DNA of 64,000 bases from Streptomyces echinoruber (GTDB lineage: Bacteria > Actinomycetota > Actinomycetes > Streptomycetales > Streptomycetaceae), in the NCBI RefSeq assembly GCF_014651135.1, contig NZ_BMWH01000018.1, forward strand, positions 91,031 to 155,030. Reading direction: 5' to 3'. Of the stretch, positions 24,295 to 32,507 are shown piece by piece; within the stretch, counting starts at the first letter, position 1, and each line of letters starts with the position of its first letter. Under the pieces are notes generated by a model. The model was not told the origin of the DNA, searched no databases, and saw only the letters and a list, made by a program, of their open reading frames with translations. Made by a program: the position numbers and the translations under genes.

Positions 24295-25299
24295 TTACTC
24301 CGCCGGTGCCGGCCGCCCCGTCAGGGCGGCCGGCCGACCGCGGTCCCGGGCCGCGCGGGTGTGGGCATGGTCCGCGCGGGCGTGGACGTGATCCGTACGG
24401 GCGTGGTCCGCGCGGGCGTGGACGTGATCCGTACGGGCGTGGTCCGCGCGGGCGTGGACGTGATCCGTACGGGCGTGGTCCGCGTGGACGGGGGCGTGGT
24501 CCGTACGGGCGTGGGCCTGGTCCCGGTGGTGTTCGCCGTGCGCGCGCAGGACGCGTTCGGTCTCGCGGGCGACGAGGTCCGCGCGGCTTCGGGCCTCGGC
24601 GAGGATCTCGGCGGCACGGGCCCGGGCCTGCTCCTGGCGGCGCCGGGCGGTGCGCTCGGCGCCGGCCAGGGACCGCCGGGCCTCGGCCAGGGCGGCCTCG
24701 GCGCGTGCGGTGTCCGCGGTGTGCCGGGCGTCCAGCGCAGCGGCGCGCTCGGCCTCCTCGCGCTCCAGTTGCGCCCACCGCTCGGCGTACTCCCGGGCCT
24801 GGTCGGCCGGCCGTCCTTGGGCCTGCCGCCTGGCCTCCCGCAGCACGCCCAGCACCTCGCGGCGGCCCTCCCTGATCTGCCGCCGGACCGCGACGCGCAC
24901 CTCGTCGGCCTCGGCGCGCGCGGCGAGCAGGCGCTGCCGGGCGTCCTCGTCCGCCTGGGCGCGTACGGCGTCGGCGTGCGCCCGCGCCGCCTCGCACACG
25001 CCGGCCGCGTGCGCCCGCGCCTCCTCCACCAGGCGCCGCGCCTCCTGCCGCCCGCGCTCCCGCACGGCGCGCGCCTCCTGTTGCCCCAGCGCGAACAGCC
25101 GCCGGGCGTCCTCGCCCAGCGTCTCGTACGTCTGCGGAGCCAGCCCCGCGACCACCTCGCGCAGCCGGCGCGCCTCCGCCGCCATCTCGCGGGCCAGCAC
25201 GGTGAGCCGCGCGGCCCGCTCCCAGGCGGCGTCCCGGTCGTCGGAGAGGGCCTGGAGGTACGCGTCGACCTGGTCGGGACGGTAACCGCGGCTTCTCAT
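24295..25299 (-). CDS. DivIVA-like coiled-coil protein with His/Asp-rich tail
   Basis: Product of 334 aa, start ATG 25299 (MRSRGYRPDQ) after GGAGAGGGG. The first ~30 residues (RGYRPDQVDAYLQALSDDRD) resemble the membrane-curvature-sensing N-terminus of DivIVA and the Streptomyces cellulose-binding-protein family. From about residue 30 to 275 it is nearly all Ala/Arg/Glu coiled coil. The last ~60 residues contain three exact copies of HARADHARTDHV, encoded by 36-bp DNA repeats (about 24371-24480). A cytoskeletal or polarity role is likely by family. The His/Asp repeats could bind metal, which is speculation. It is monocistronic. Confidence 0.8.
   Translation of the reverse strand: MRSRGYRPDQVDAYLQALSDDRDAAWERAARLTVLAREMAAEARRLREVVAGLAPQTYETLGEDARRLFALGQQEARAVRERGRQEARRLVEEARAHAAGVCEAARAHADAVRAQADEDARQRLLAARAEADEVRVAVRRQIREGRREVLGVLREARRQAQGRPADQAREYAERWAQLEREEAERAAALDARHTADTARAEAALAEARRSLAGAERTARRRQEQARARAAEILAEARSRADLVARETERVLRAHGEHHRDQAHARTDHAPVHADHARTDHVHARADHARTDHVHARADHARTDHVHARADHAHTRAARDRGRPAALTGRPAPAE
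24371..24480. repeat. 36-bp repeats encoding HARADHARTDHV
   Basis: TCCGCGCGGGCGTGGACGTG recurs at 24371, 24407 and 24443 (period 36) inside the 3' part of the DivIVA-like gene. This gives three identical 12-residue units rich in His, Asp and Arg, flanked by degenerate copies. Confidence 0.9.
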
Positions 25300-25468
25300 G
25301 CTGGACCCCTCTCCACCGGACGGACGCGAGCCGATGACGGCACGCACATCTTGAGGTAAAGGACGTAAATGTGCTTAACCGACACTCCGGACAGCGAAGA
25401 GGGCCGGGTCCGGTCGTCCGACCGGGCCCGGCCCTCCCGCGCGGCGCGCCCCGCCGCTCAGCGGCGGA

Positions 25469-28375
25469 TCACAGCAGGCCGTCCCACATCTGCTCCAGCA
25501 CCACCGACCACCAGCTCTCCGGCGACCCGAGCGCCGCCGGGTCCAAGGCGGCGAGCTGGGCCTGGAAGTCGACGGTCCAGCGGCCCGCCTGCTCCTGGTT
25601 CAGGCCGTAGCGCAGCCGCCACATCCGGCCCAGCAGGGCGAGGCAGCGCTGGAGCTCCAGCAGCCCGGTGTTGACGAACTGCGGCGGCACCGGCGCACCG
25701 CCCGGCCCCGCCTCCACGGGCACCGCCACGATGTTCGCCGTGCCGTACTGCACGCAGATCGCCTTGCCGAAGTCGCTGCCCAGCACCAGGTACGACCCCG
25801 CGTCCGGCGCCGGCCGCACCCCGCGCTCCGCCGCCAGCTCGGCCAGCGTCGGCACCGGGCGGCCCGGCTGGGCCTGCGCCCAGAAGAACGGGCCCATGTC
25901 CAGCGGCAGCCCGGCCACCACCAGCGAGTGCGCCACCACCGGCGGCACGCCCTGCCGGTCCACCGCGGCCTGCTCGAACCGGAAGACCCCCGGCCCGAAC
26001 GCCCCCGCCAGCTCCTGCGCCACACCCTCCGGCGGCAGCGGCGGCGCCGCCTGCACCGGCGGCAGCGGCGCCCGCACCGGCGCCGGCCGCGCCGGCCCGT
26101 CCGCCACCTGGTGCAACTCGCCCTGATGCGCGAGGAGTTGCTGCATGCCCTGCTGCCGGCTCGCGTGGTCCGTGCCGTACGGCGCGATCGACGTGATGCG
26201 CGCCTGCGGCCACTGCTCGCGGATCATCCGCGCGCAGTACGCGCCCGGCAGCTCGCACGACTCCAGCTCCGTGTGCAGCTCCAGCACCTGGTCCGGCGGC
26301 ACGTTCATCGCCCGCAGCTCGTGGAAGATCTGCCACTCCGGGTGCGGCAGCCCCGGCGCCGAACGCCGGATGAGCTGCTGCTCGGTCCCGTCCGGCGCGC
26401 GGTAGCGCAGCACCGCCTGGTAGCCGGGGCCCACCGTCGGCTGCGCCTGCTGCGGATAGCCGTACGCCGGCGGCTGCTGCCCGGGCATCGGCGCGCCGGG
26501 CGGCACGGCACCGGGAGGCACGGCACCGGGAGGCACAACTCCGGGAGACATGGCACCGGGAGGCGGCACCGCGCCGGACGGCACCGGCGGGGGCGCGACC
26601 GGGGGCGGCACCGCGCCGGGCGGCGGGACGGCTCCGGGCGGCACCGCGCCGGACGGCTGCGGCGGCGGGGGCGGAGGCACGCCGGGGCCGCCGGCCGGAG
26701 GTGCGGCCAGCACGGTCTGCGCGTGGTGCACGGCACCCGGCGCGCCCGGGGCGGCCGGCGGCTGCGGGGCGGCCGGCGGCTGCGGGGCACCAGGAGCGGG
26801 CGGAGTTCCCGGCGCGCCCGGAGCACCGGGAGCACTTGGAGCACCCGGCGCACCCGGGGCACCCGGGGCACCCGGGGCACCCGGAGGGCCGGGCGGCTGC
26901 GGTACGCCCCTGCCCAGGCTGCCGCCAGGCTGGTGGGGGTCGGCGAGCATGGTGGCCGCGTGGTGGACACCACCCGGAGGCGTACCGCCGGGCGTGCGCG
27001 GCGCGCCGGGAGCACCCGGCGGCGGAGGCGGCGTACCCGGAGCACCCGGCGGCGGAGGTGTGCCCGGCGCACCCGGCGCCTGCGGGGCGCCCGCTCCGGC
27101 CGCCCCCTCCGGTCCCTCCGGTCCCTCCGGCCCCTGCGGACCGAGCGACGACACCAGTTGCGTCGGGACGTACCCGCCGGCCGGCGTCGCGGCACCGCCC
27201 GGCGCACCGGGCGGCGGAGGCGGCGTGCCCGGAGCACCCGGAGCACTCGGCGGCGGGGGCGGCGTGCCCGGCGCGCCGCGCCGCGGCGGAGGGGCCGCCT
27301 TGCCGGCGGCGGCGTCCGCGAGGTCGGCGGCGCTCGGCGCACCGGGCGGCGGGGGCGGGGTGCCGGGAGCCGCAGGACTCCCCGGGCCCTGCTGAGGGCC
27401 GTACGACGATCCGGCCGGCGCGGGAGGAGGCGTGCTGCCCGGCGGAGGCGGAACCGGCGCACCCGGCCCGGCCGGCTGCCCCTGCTCGTCCACCGCCGGA
27501 GCGACCGCCGTCGGCGGCAACTGGCTCCCGCCCTCCATCATCCGGGTCCGCTCGTCCGGCGCCGCGCCCGGCCGCGCCTCCGCCCGGGGAGTGCTCAGCG
27601 GCGGCGCGAACACCGTCTCCGGCAACGGCACCGAACGGTCCTCGTCCGCCTCGGCGCTGGTGTCCGTCCCCGCCCACGGAGTCGCCCCCACGGGGACACC
27701 CGGCGCACCGGACGGCGGGGGCGGCGTACCCGGCGCACCCGGAGCGCTCGGCGCACCCGGAGCGCTCGACGCACCCGGAGCGCCCGACGCACCCGGAGCG
27801 CCCGATCCACCCGATGTGTCCGACGCGTCCGACACGCTCGACGGACTCGGCACGCTCGACGGACTCGGCACGCCCGACGCATCCGACGCGCCCGCACTCG
27901 GCACGCCCGACGCATCCGACGCACCCGCACCCGCACCGGAATCCCCCGACCCCTCCGCGGCCGCGGCGGCCGCCCGCACCCCGCCCCGCTGGTCCGGAAT
28001 CCCCAGCTTGTCCGCCGCCTCCTGCAACCACTCCGGCGGAGACAACAGGAACGACGTCTGGTTCAAATCCACCCGCGCCGGAGCGGCCGCCGGCACCGCC
28101 GGTCCGCCCACGTCCGTACGGCCGTACCGCTCCTCGTACCGGCGGATCACCTCGCCCACCGGCAGCGCCGGCCACAGCGTGGCCTCACCGCTGTCCCGCG
28201 CGATCACCAGCCGCTGCCCGCCGCCGTCCGACCGCGGCCCGTCGGCGCGGTCCTCCGCCCACACCACAAACCCCAGCTCGAACTCCCGCACCCGCACCTC
28301 ACGGTGCTGGTACGACGGCACATCGCCGTTGATCCACTCCTCCGCGCGCTCCTGCGCCTGCGCGAACGTCACCAT
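25469..28375 (-). CDS. Imm35-like / Pro-rich / deaminase-like / SUKH-like fusion protein
   Basis: Large cytosolic protein of 968 aa without signal peptide or membrane helix. Residues 1-95 (AEEWINGDVPSYQHREVRVR, FVVWAEDR) look like a YrhB/Imm35-type immunity fold. Residues about 140-640 are a Pro/Gly/Ala-rich linker with GAPGTPPPPPGAP runs. Residues about 651-760 resemble a polymorphic-toxin nucleotide deaminase: EWQIFHELRAM, then HTELESCELPGAYC with possible zinc ligands H701, C707 and C714 and catalytic E703. Residues about 785-968 resemble a SUKH-type domain (LVLGSDFGKAICVQYGT, FVNTGLLELQRCLALLGRMW). The gene starts 10 bp after the HNH-SUKH gene ends, so the two form an operon. Domain assignments are by pattern only; the deaminase call is the least certain. 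Confidence 0.75.
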   Translation of the reverse strand: MVTFAQAQERAEEWINGDVPSYQHREVRVREFELGFVVWAEDRADGPRSDGGGQRLVIARDSGEATLWPALPVGEVIRRYEERYGRTDVGGPAVPAAAPARVDLNQTSFLLSPPEWLQEAADKLGIPDQRGGVRAAAAAAEGSGDSGAGAGASDASGVPSAGASDASGVPSPSSVPSPSSVSDASDTSGGSGAPGASGAPGASSAPGAPSAPGAPGTPPPPSGAPGVPVGATPWAGTDTSAEADEDRSVPLPETVFAPPLSTPRAEARPGAAPDERTRMMEGGSQLPPTAVAPAVDEQGQPAGPGAPVPPPPGSTPPPAPAGSSYGPQQGPGSPAAPGTPPPPPGAPSAADLADAAAGKAAPPPRRGAPGTPPPPPSAPGAPGTPPPPPGAPGGAATPAGGYVPTQLVSSLGPQGPEGPEGPEGAAGAGAPQAPGAPGTPPPPGAPGTPPPPPGAPGAPRTPGGTPPGGVHHAATMLADPHQPGGSLGRGVPQPPGPPGAPGAPGAPGAPGAPSAPGAPGAPGTPPAPGAPQPPAAPQPPAAPGAPGAVHHAQTVLAAPPAGGPGVPPPPPPQPSGAVPPGAVPPPGAVPPPVAPPPVPSGAVPPPGAMSPGVVPPGAVPPGAVPPGAPMPGQQPPAYGYPQQAQPTVGPGYQAVLRYRAPDGTEQQLIRRSAPGLPHPEWQIFHELRAMNVPPDQVLELHTELESCELPGAYCARMIREQWPQARITSIAPYGTDHASRQQGMQQLLAHQGELHQVADGPARPAPVRAPLPPVQAAPPLPPEGVAQELAGAFGPGVFRFEQAAVDRQGVPPVVAHSLVVAGLPLDMGPFFWAQAQPGRPVPTLAELAAERGVRPAPDAGSYLVLGSDFGKAICVQYGTANIVAVPVEAGPGGAPVPPQFVNTGLLELQRCLALLGRMWRLRYGLNQEQAGRWTVDFQAQLAALDPAALGSPESWWSVVLEQMWDGLL

Positions 28376-28384
28376 GGCCTGCGC

Positions 28385-29404
28385 TCACTCCCCCACCGAC
28401 GACACCGGCACGGCGCGCGCGAACCCGCCGTCCACCATCAGGTTCGCCACCGTCTCCAACTCCGGCGGATCGCCGGCCAGCCGCGACAGGAACGCGTCGA
28501 AGTCCTCACCGCACGGCAGCAGCAACCGCTCCACACGCTCCGCCTGCGACCACGACGGATCCACGTCCCGCACGTCGTCGTACGCGCAGAACCACACCGA
28601 ACCCACCCGGTCGCCCCGCACCTTGACCGCCAGCAGCCCGCCCTGCACGAACGCCACCCCCAGATAGTCCTTGGTCAGGTGGTCCCGCAGGCACTTGTTG
28701 ACGTACACCAGGTCATTGACCGCCGCCTCGTCCCGCACCGTGAAGAACGGCTGGTCGATCAGCAGCCCCAACTCGGCGTCCAGCGCCGTCCCGACGGGCG
28801 CACACCCGCCCGCCGCCTTCAAAAACGACCGGTACGCGCCCGGCAGCCGGTAACCGAGGTCCTCCTCGACGCCCTGCACCTGCGCCTCCGTCACCGCCAC
28901 CCCCGACTTCGGCAGCCGGAAGTGCGCGGGCCGCGTCTCCGGCAGCGGCCGGGTGCCCCGCTTCGCCTGATCGACGTTGGCGGTCGCGATCCCGCCGTGG
29001 TGCCGCAGCAGCGCCTTCACCTCGACCGGAACCAGCTCCAGCCGCCGCGTGAACGGCACGTGGTGCCACGTCCACCCGTGCGGCGTCGCCACATGGGGCA
29101 CCGTGTCCCACAACTCGTGCCCCGCCGCGGCCAGCGCCGCGTTCGCCGACACGTAGTCCGTCAACCGCAGTTCGTCCACACCGAAGCCCTCCGGCGGCTC
29201 CGCGATCTCCGCGGCCGCCCGCGCGTACGGCGAGAAGTCGGGATAACCCCGCTCGTCCACCCGCACCCCCCGCGGATGCCGGGCGGCCCGCACCGGATCC
29301 GGGAAATGCACGACCTGCCCGGCATAGGCCGCGTTCGGCGGCGCGGCTTGTCCCCCAGCCTGGCGGCTGGACGGCGCCCCCAGCCCGAGCCGACCTGTCG
29401 TCAT
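28385..29404 (-). CDS. HNH (WHH-type) nuclease-like domain fused to a SMI1/KNR4 (SUKH) domain
   Basis: Product of 339 aa with no export signal. Residues about 50-140 match the WHH class of HNH toxin nucleases: ERGYPDFSPYA, then VSANAALAAAGHELW, TPHGWTWHHVPFTRRLELVP (His114, His115) and RHHGG (134-138). Residues about 165-310 are a SUKH/SMI1-KNR4 domain (VAVTEAQVQGVEEDLGYRLP, YRSFLKAAGG, VWFCAYDDVRDV), the commonest immunity fold against such nucleases. Toxin-like and immunity-like parts are thus in one chain. ATG 29404 is preceded by AGGGGGCAAG. It is the first gene of a two-gene operon, divergent from a deaminase gene 283 bp away. The role is unknown. Confidence 0.82.
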   Translation of the reverse strand: MTTGRLGLGAPSSRQAGGQAAPPNAAYAGQVVHFPDPVRAARHPRGVRVDERGYPDFSPYARAAAEIAEPPEGFGVDELRLTDYVSANAALAAAGHELWDTVPHVATPHGWTWHHVPFTRRLELVPVEVKALLRHHGGIATANVDQAKRGTRPLPETRPAHFRLPKSGVAVTEAQVQGVEEDLGYRLPGAYRSFLKAAGGCAPVGTALDAELGLLIDQPFFTVRDEAAVNDLVYVNKCLRDHLTKDYLGVAFVQGGLLAVKVRGDRVGSVWFCAYDDVRDVDPSWSQAERVERLLLPCGEDFDAFLSRLAGDPPELETVANLMVDGGFARAVPVSSVGE

Positions 29405-29687
29405 GGCGCTTGCCCCCTGCGGCGTTCTGTGCGAATCGGTCCCCCGGACCGACGAACCGACGTTCACGGACGGTCGACAGCCTATGCGGTACACCGACCC
29501 CGGTCACCGGCCCACCGCACCACCCCCCACCACCGCACCCGCCCCCGGCCCACCCCCCGTGACCAGCCGTCACCCCGCCGTGACGCACCGCCGACCCAAC
29601 ACGCCCACCCGCCGACCCAGCTTCCGCACCCGCCACGCCATTTGGCACTCTGTGACCGCCAGGGGGACACCCGGAGGGACGACGACC

Positions 29688-30230
29688 ATGAGAACGACAC
29701 CGACGAAGCCACACGCCGACCGCTCCCCCGACCCCCGCGCCGGCATCCCCCACCCCGGCGACCCCCGCATCGGCTGGAGCACCGCCGACACACCCCCCGC
29801 ACCCGTCCTGCGCCACCGCCGCGACGGCATACTCCCCACCATCGCCGCCGCCCTGTCCGTACGCGGCGCCACCCTCACCGGCACCGCCGCCCGCGGCGAC
29901 ACACCCCCCGCCCTGCACCCCCTCGTCCAGGACTTCCTCGACACCCTCACCAGCGACCAGCGCGACCGCTTCACCGGCCGCTGCGCCGAAACCATCCTCA
30001 TCTCCCGGCACATCGCCACCGCCGACGCCACCCGCAGCAAACGCGCCGCCCGCAAACCCATGACCAACGGCGAGGCCCGCAAAGCCCTCAAACACGCCAA
30101 ACTCACCACCCGGCACATCCGCGAGGACGGCGACCCCCTGCACGGCACCTTCGCCCCGCCCTGCCGCGCCTGCAGCGCCCTCACCGCCCACTTCGGCGTC
30201 CGCGTCGTCGACCCCACGACCACCGACTGA
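29688..30230 (+). CDS. YwqJ-related putative deaminase
   Basis: Product of 180 aa. The zinc-dependent deaminase signature is visible as GRCAE (C99, E101) and PPCRAC (C159, C162), separated by a basic helical segment (TRSKRAARKPMTNGEARKAL). The N-terminal 90 residues are less conserved and Pro-rich. This is the YwqJ-type deaminase found at the C-termini of polymorphic toxins, here as a free-standing protein with no leader or repeats. The start is ATG 29688 with GGAGGG 9 nt upstream. It is followed after 74 bp by a SUKH-3 gene, giving the order effector then immunity. The substrate could be a nucleic-acid base or free nucleotide. Confidence 0.85.
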   Translation: MRTTPTKPHADRSPDPRAGIPHPGDPRIGWSTADTPPAPVLRHRRDGILPTIAAALSVRGATLTGTAARGDTPPALHPLVQDFLDTLTSDQRDRFTGRCAETILISRHIATADATRSKRAARKPMTNGEARKALKHAKLTTRHIREDGDPLHGTFAPPCRACSALTAHFGVRVVDPTTTD

Positions 30231-30304
30231 CCCCCGCCCCACCCCCCACCCGCACACCCCGCACCCGCACACACCAGACGTACGCACGACGGACGTAAGG
30301 GCAG

Positions 30305-30799
30305 ATGCACACCGACCGCACCTCGACCACCCGCTTCCCCGTCCCCGTCGACGCCACCCTGCGCGCCGCCGGCTGGCACCCCGGACGCTGGGACATCGAA
30401 CAGGCCGAGACCTGGGCCGACACCCTGCGCGCCCACACCTCACCCGCCGGCCACCGCCACGCCGTCTTCCCCGCCGCCGTCGAAGCCTGGGCCGAATTCG
30501 GCGGCCTCACCCTCACCCCCACCGGACCCGGCCGCCAGATCGCCCCCGCCCACCTCGACCTCGACCCCCTGCACGGCCTCCACCTCGCCCGCACCCTCGG
30601 CGACCTCGGCCGCGCCCTGGGCACCGAACTCAGCCCCCTCGGCACCGAGACCGCCACCCACACCCTGCTCGCCATCGACACCGACGGCCGCGTCTACGCC
30701 GTCGACCACACCGGCGACTGGTACCTCGGCCCCGACATCGACCACGCCCTCACCGCACTCGTCACAGGCATCGAACCGACCCGCCTCACCACGGCCTGA
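30305..30799 (+). CDS. SUKH-3 family immunity-like protein
   Basis: Product of 164 aa. It shows the SUKH-3 pattern AAGWHPGRWD (21-30), FPAAVEAWAEFGGLTLTPTG (55-74), LDLDPLHG and a C-terminal YAVDHTGDWYLGPDIDHALT. In polymorphic-toxin loci this fold neutralises the upstream effector; here the upstream gene encodes a YwqJ-type deaminase, so the two probably form a pair. ATG 30305 follows GTAAGGGCAG. There is no signal peptide. The gene is in the C-rich block and uses C almost exclusively in wobble position. Confidence 0.88.
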   Translation: MHTDRTSTTRFPVPVDATLRAAGWHPGRWDIEQAETWADTLRAHTSPAGHRHAVFPAAVEAWAEFGGLTLTPTGPGRQIAPAHLDLDPLHGLHLARTLGDLGRALGTELSPLGTETATHTLLAIDTDGRVYAVDHTGDWYLGPDIDHALTALVTGIEPTRLTTA

Positions 30800-30839
30800 A
30801 AAACCCCCGCGCAACACCGCCCCGACGGACCGCCCACCA

Positions 30840-31020
30840 CACCCGCCACCCGCCCCGCACCCGGCCGACACCCGCACCCGCACCCGGCCGACACCCGCAC
30901 CCGCCCCGCCACGACCACCGGCCGCCCCGACCACCAGGCACTACGACCACCAGGCACTACGACTGCCGGCTACCGACCGCCACGACCACCAACCACCGGC
31001 CGCCACGACCGGCCGACCAC
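30840..31020. repeat. Short degenerate repeats between SUKH-3 and histidine kinase genes
   Basis: CCGACACCCGCACCCGCACC-like units and two exact copies of ACGACCACCAGGCACT (30938-30953 and 30954-30969) fill the gap between two convergent genes. No gene or hairpin terminator is evident. Confidence 0.6.
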
Positions 31021-31026
31021 CGACCG

Positions 31027-32346
31027 CTACGGCGCCGGAATCACAGCCGACACCCGGAAGCCCCCCGCCTCCGTCGGCCCCGACACGAACACCCCGCCCA
31101 GCTCCACAACCCGCTCCTTCATCCCCACCAGGCCGTTCCCACCCGACGGCAACCCCGCCGCCTCCGCCGACGCCGGCTCCGGCGGCGGCTCATTCTCCAC
31201 CTGCATCGCGATCTCCGACCCCCGGTGCGCCACCCGCACATGCGTCTTCGCACCCGCCGCATGCTTGTGGACGTTGGTCAACGCCTCCTGCACCACCCGG
31301 TACGCCGTCTGCTCCACCTCCGGCGGATACGACCGCGCCTCCCCCTCCACCGACAAATCCACCACCATCCCCGCGGCCGCCGACTGCCCGATCAACTCCT
31401 CCAACGCCGACAACCCCGGCCCCTCGGACACCGCCGCCACGGCCGCCCCCGCCACCTCGGCCCGCGACGCGGCCGCCGCCGCGGCCGCCCCCACCGCGGC
31501 CAACGGCACCCCCCTGGACACCGGCCGCTCACTGCTGCGCAGCACCCCGAGCATCTCCCGCAACTCCGTCAGCGCCTGCCGCCCCATGTCCCCCACGAGC
31601 GCCGCGTTGCGCACCGCCTTCTCGGGATCCTTCCGCGCCACCGCCTGCAACGCCGCCGCGTGCACCACCATCAAACTCACCCGGTGCGCGACCACATCGT
31701 GCATCTCCCGCGCGATCCGCGTCCGCTCCTCGTTACGGGCCCACTCGGCCCGCTCCTCCGCCCGCTCCGCCAGCAACTGCAACTCGCGCTCGAGACTGTC
31801 CGCCCGCTCCCGCAGACTCTCCATCAGCCGACGCCGCGCCCCCACGTACAGCCCCAGCAGCACGGGCGGCGCCGTCAACCCCAGCGACGTCGCGATCGCC
31901 GCGAACGGCAGGAACCAGTCCCCCAGCGTCCAGTCCCCCCGGTCCATGTCCTGCCGCACCCGCACGAACGTCACGATCAACGTACCGACGAGAGACATCC
32001 CGGCCAGCGCCCCGATGACCCGCCGCGGCAGCTCCGCGGCGGCCAGCGTGTACAGCCCGACCACGCCCATCAGGAAACCCATCTGGGCCGGCGTGATCGC
32101 GACGGCCACCAGCACCACGGCGATCGGCCACCGCCGCCGCAGCACCAGCACCGACCCGGCCAGCAGGCCGAACACCACCCCCACCGACACCGGGACCCCC
32201 GCGTCCCGCGCGAACGGGATCCCCTCCGCGCCGCACTCCAACGCGGACACCAGCGCCAGACACACGTCCAGCACCGCACTGCGCCATCTCGACCACCACC
32301 ACGGCCCGGTCGGGGCCGGCGCGTGGTCTTCCCCCGTCGAGGTCAT
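31027..32346 (-). CDS. Sensor histidine kinase (HisKA_3 / NarL-type), orphan
   Basis: Membrane sensor kinase of 439 aa, start ATG 32346 (MTSTGEDHAP). Four or five hydrophobic segments in the first ~190 residues (VSVGVVFGLLAGSVLVL, AVVLVAVAITPAQMGFLMGV) form the sensor. A coiled-coil linker leads to the HisKA_3 box ERTRIAREMHDVVAHRVSLM with the phospho-accepting His. An HATPase domain follows (EALTNVHKHAAGA, GGNGLVGMKERVVELGG). No response-regulator gene is next to it; the nearest LuxR regulators are 14 and 21 kb away. On the other side it faces the HTH/LAGLIDADG-like gene. Confidence 0.9.
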   Translation of the reverse strand: MTSTGEDHAPAPTGPWWWSRWRSAVLDVCLALVSALECGAEGIPFARDAGVPVSVGVVFGLLAGSVLVLRRRWPIAVVLVAVAITPAQMGFLMGVVGLYTLAAAELPRRVIGALAGMSLVGTLIVTFVRVRQDMDRGDWTLGDWFLPFAAIATSLGLTAPPVLLGLYVGARRRLMESLRERADSLERELQLLAERAEERAEWARNEERTRIAREMHDVVAHRVSLMVVHAAALQAVARKDPEKAVRNAALVGDMGRQALTELREMLGVLRSSERPVSRGVPLAAVGAAAAAAASRAEVAGAAVAAVSEGPGLSALEELIGQSAAAGMVVDLSVEGEARSYPPEVEQTAYRVVQEALTNVHKHAAGAKTHVRVAHRGSEIAMQVENEPPPEPASAEAAGLPSGGNGLVGMKERVVELGGVFVSGPTEAGGFRVSAVIPAP

Positions 32347-32507
32347 GCCTTCCAGCCTACGGGCGCCCCGCGCCGCACTTCCGGCGAGTTTCCCGCACCA
32401 CCCCACACCACGGTCCGTGACCAACCGGAAGCGAAACCACCCGAAATCACTCGAACTACTGAACGTCGACCGTTCGACTACTGAACCGACCATTCCGCTT
32501 GGACCGT

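Noticed and set aside
25928..30298. A 1456-codon open frame on the + strand across the deaminase/SUKH cluster
   Set aside because: It is Arg/Pro/His-rich, antisense to two well-supported genes and crosses the divergent promoter region. The absence of stops is a GC effect.
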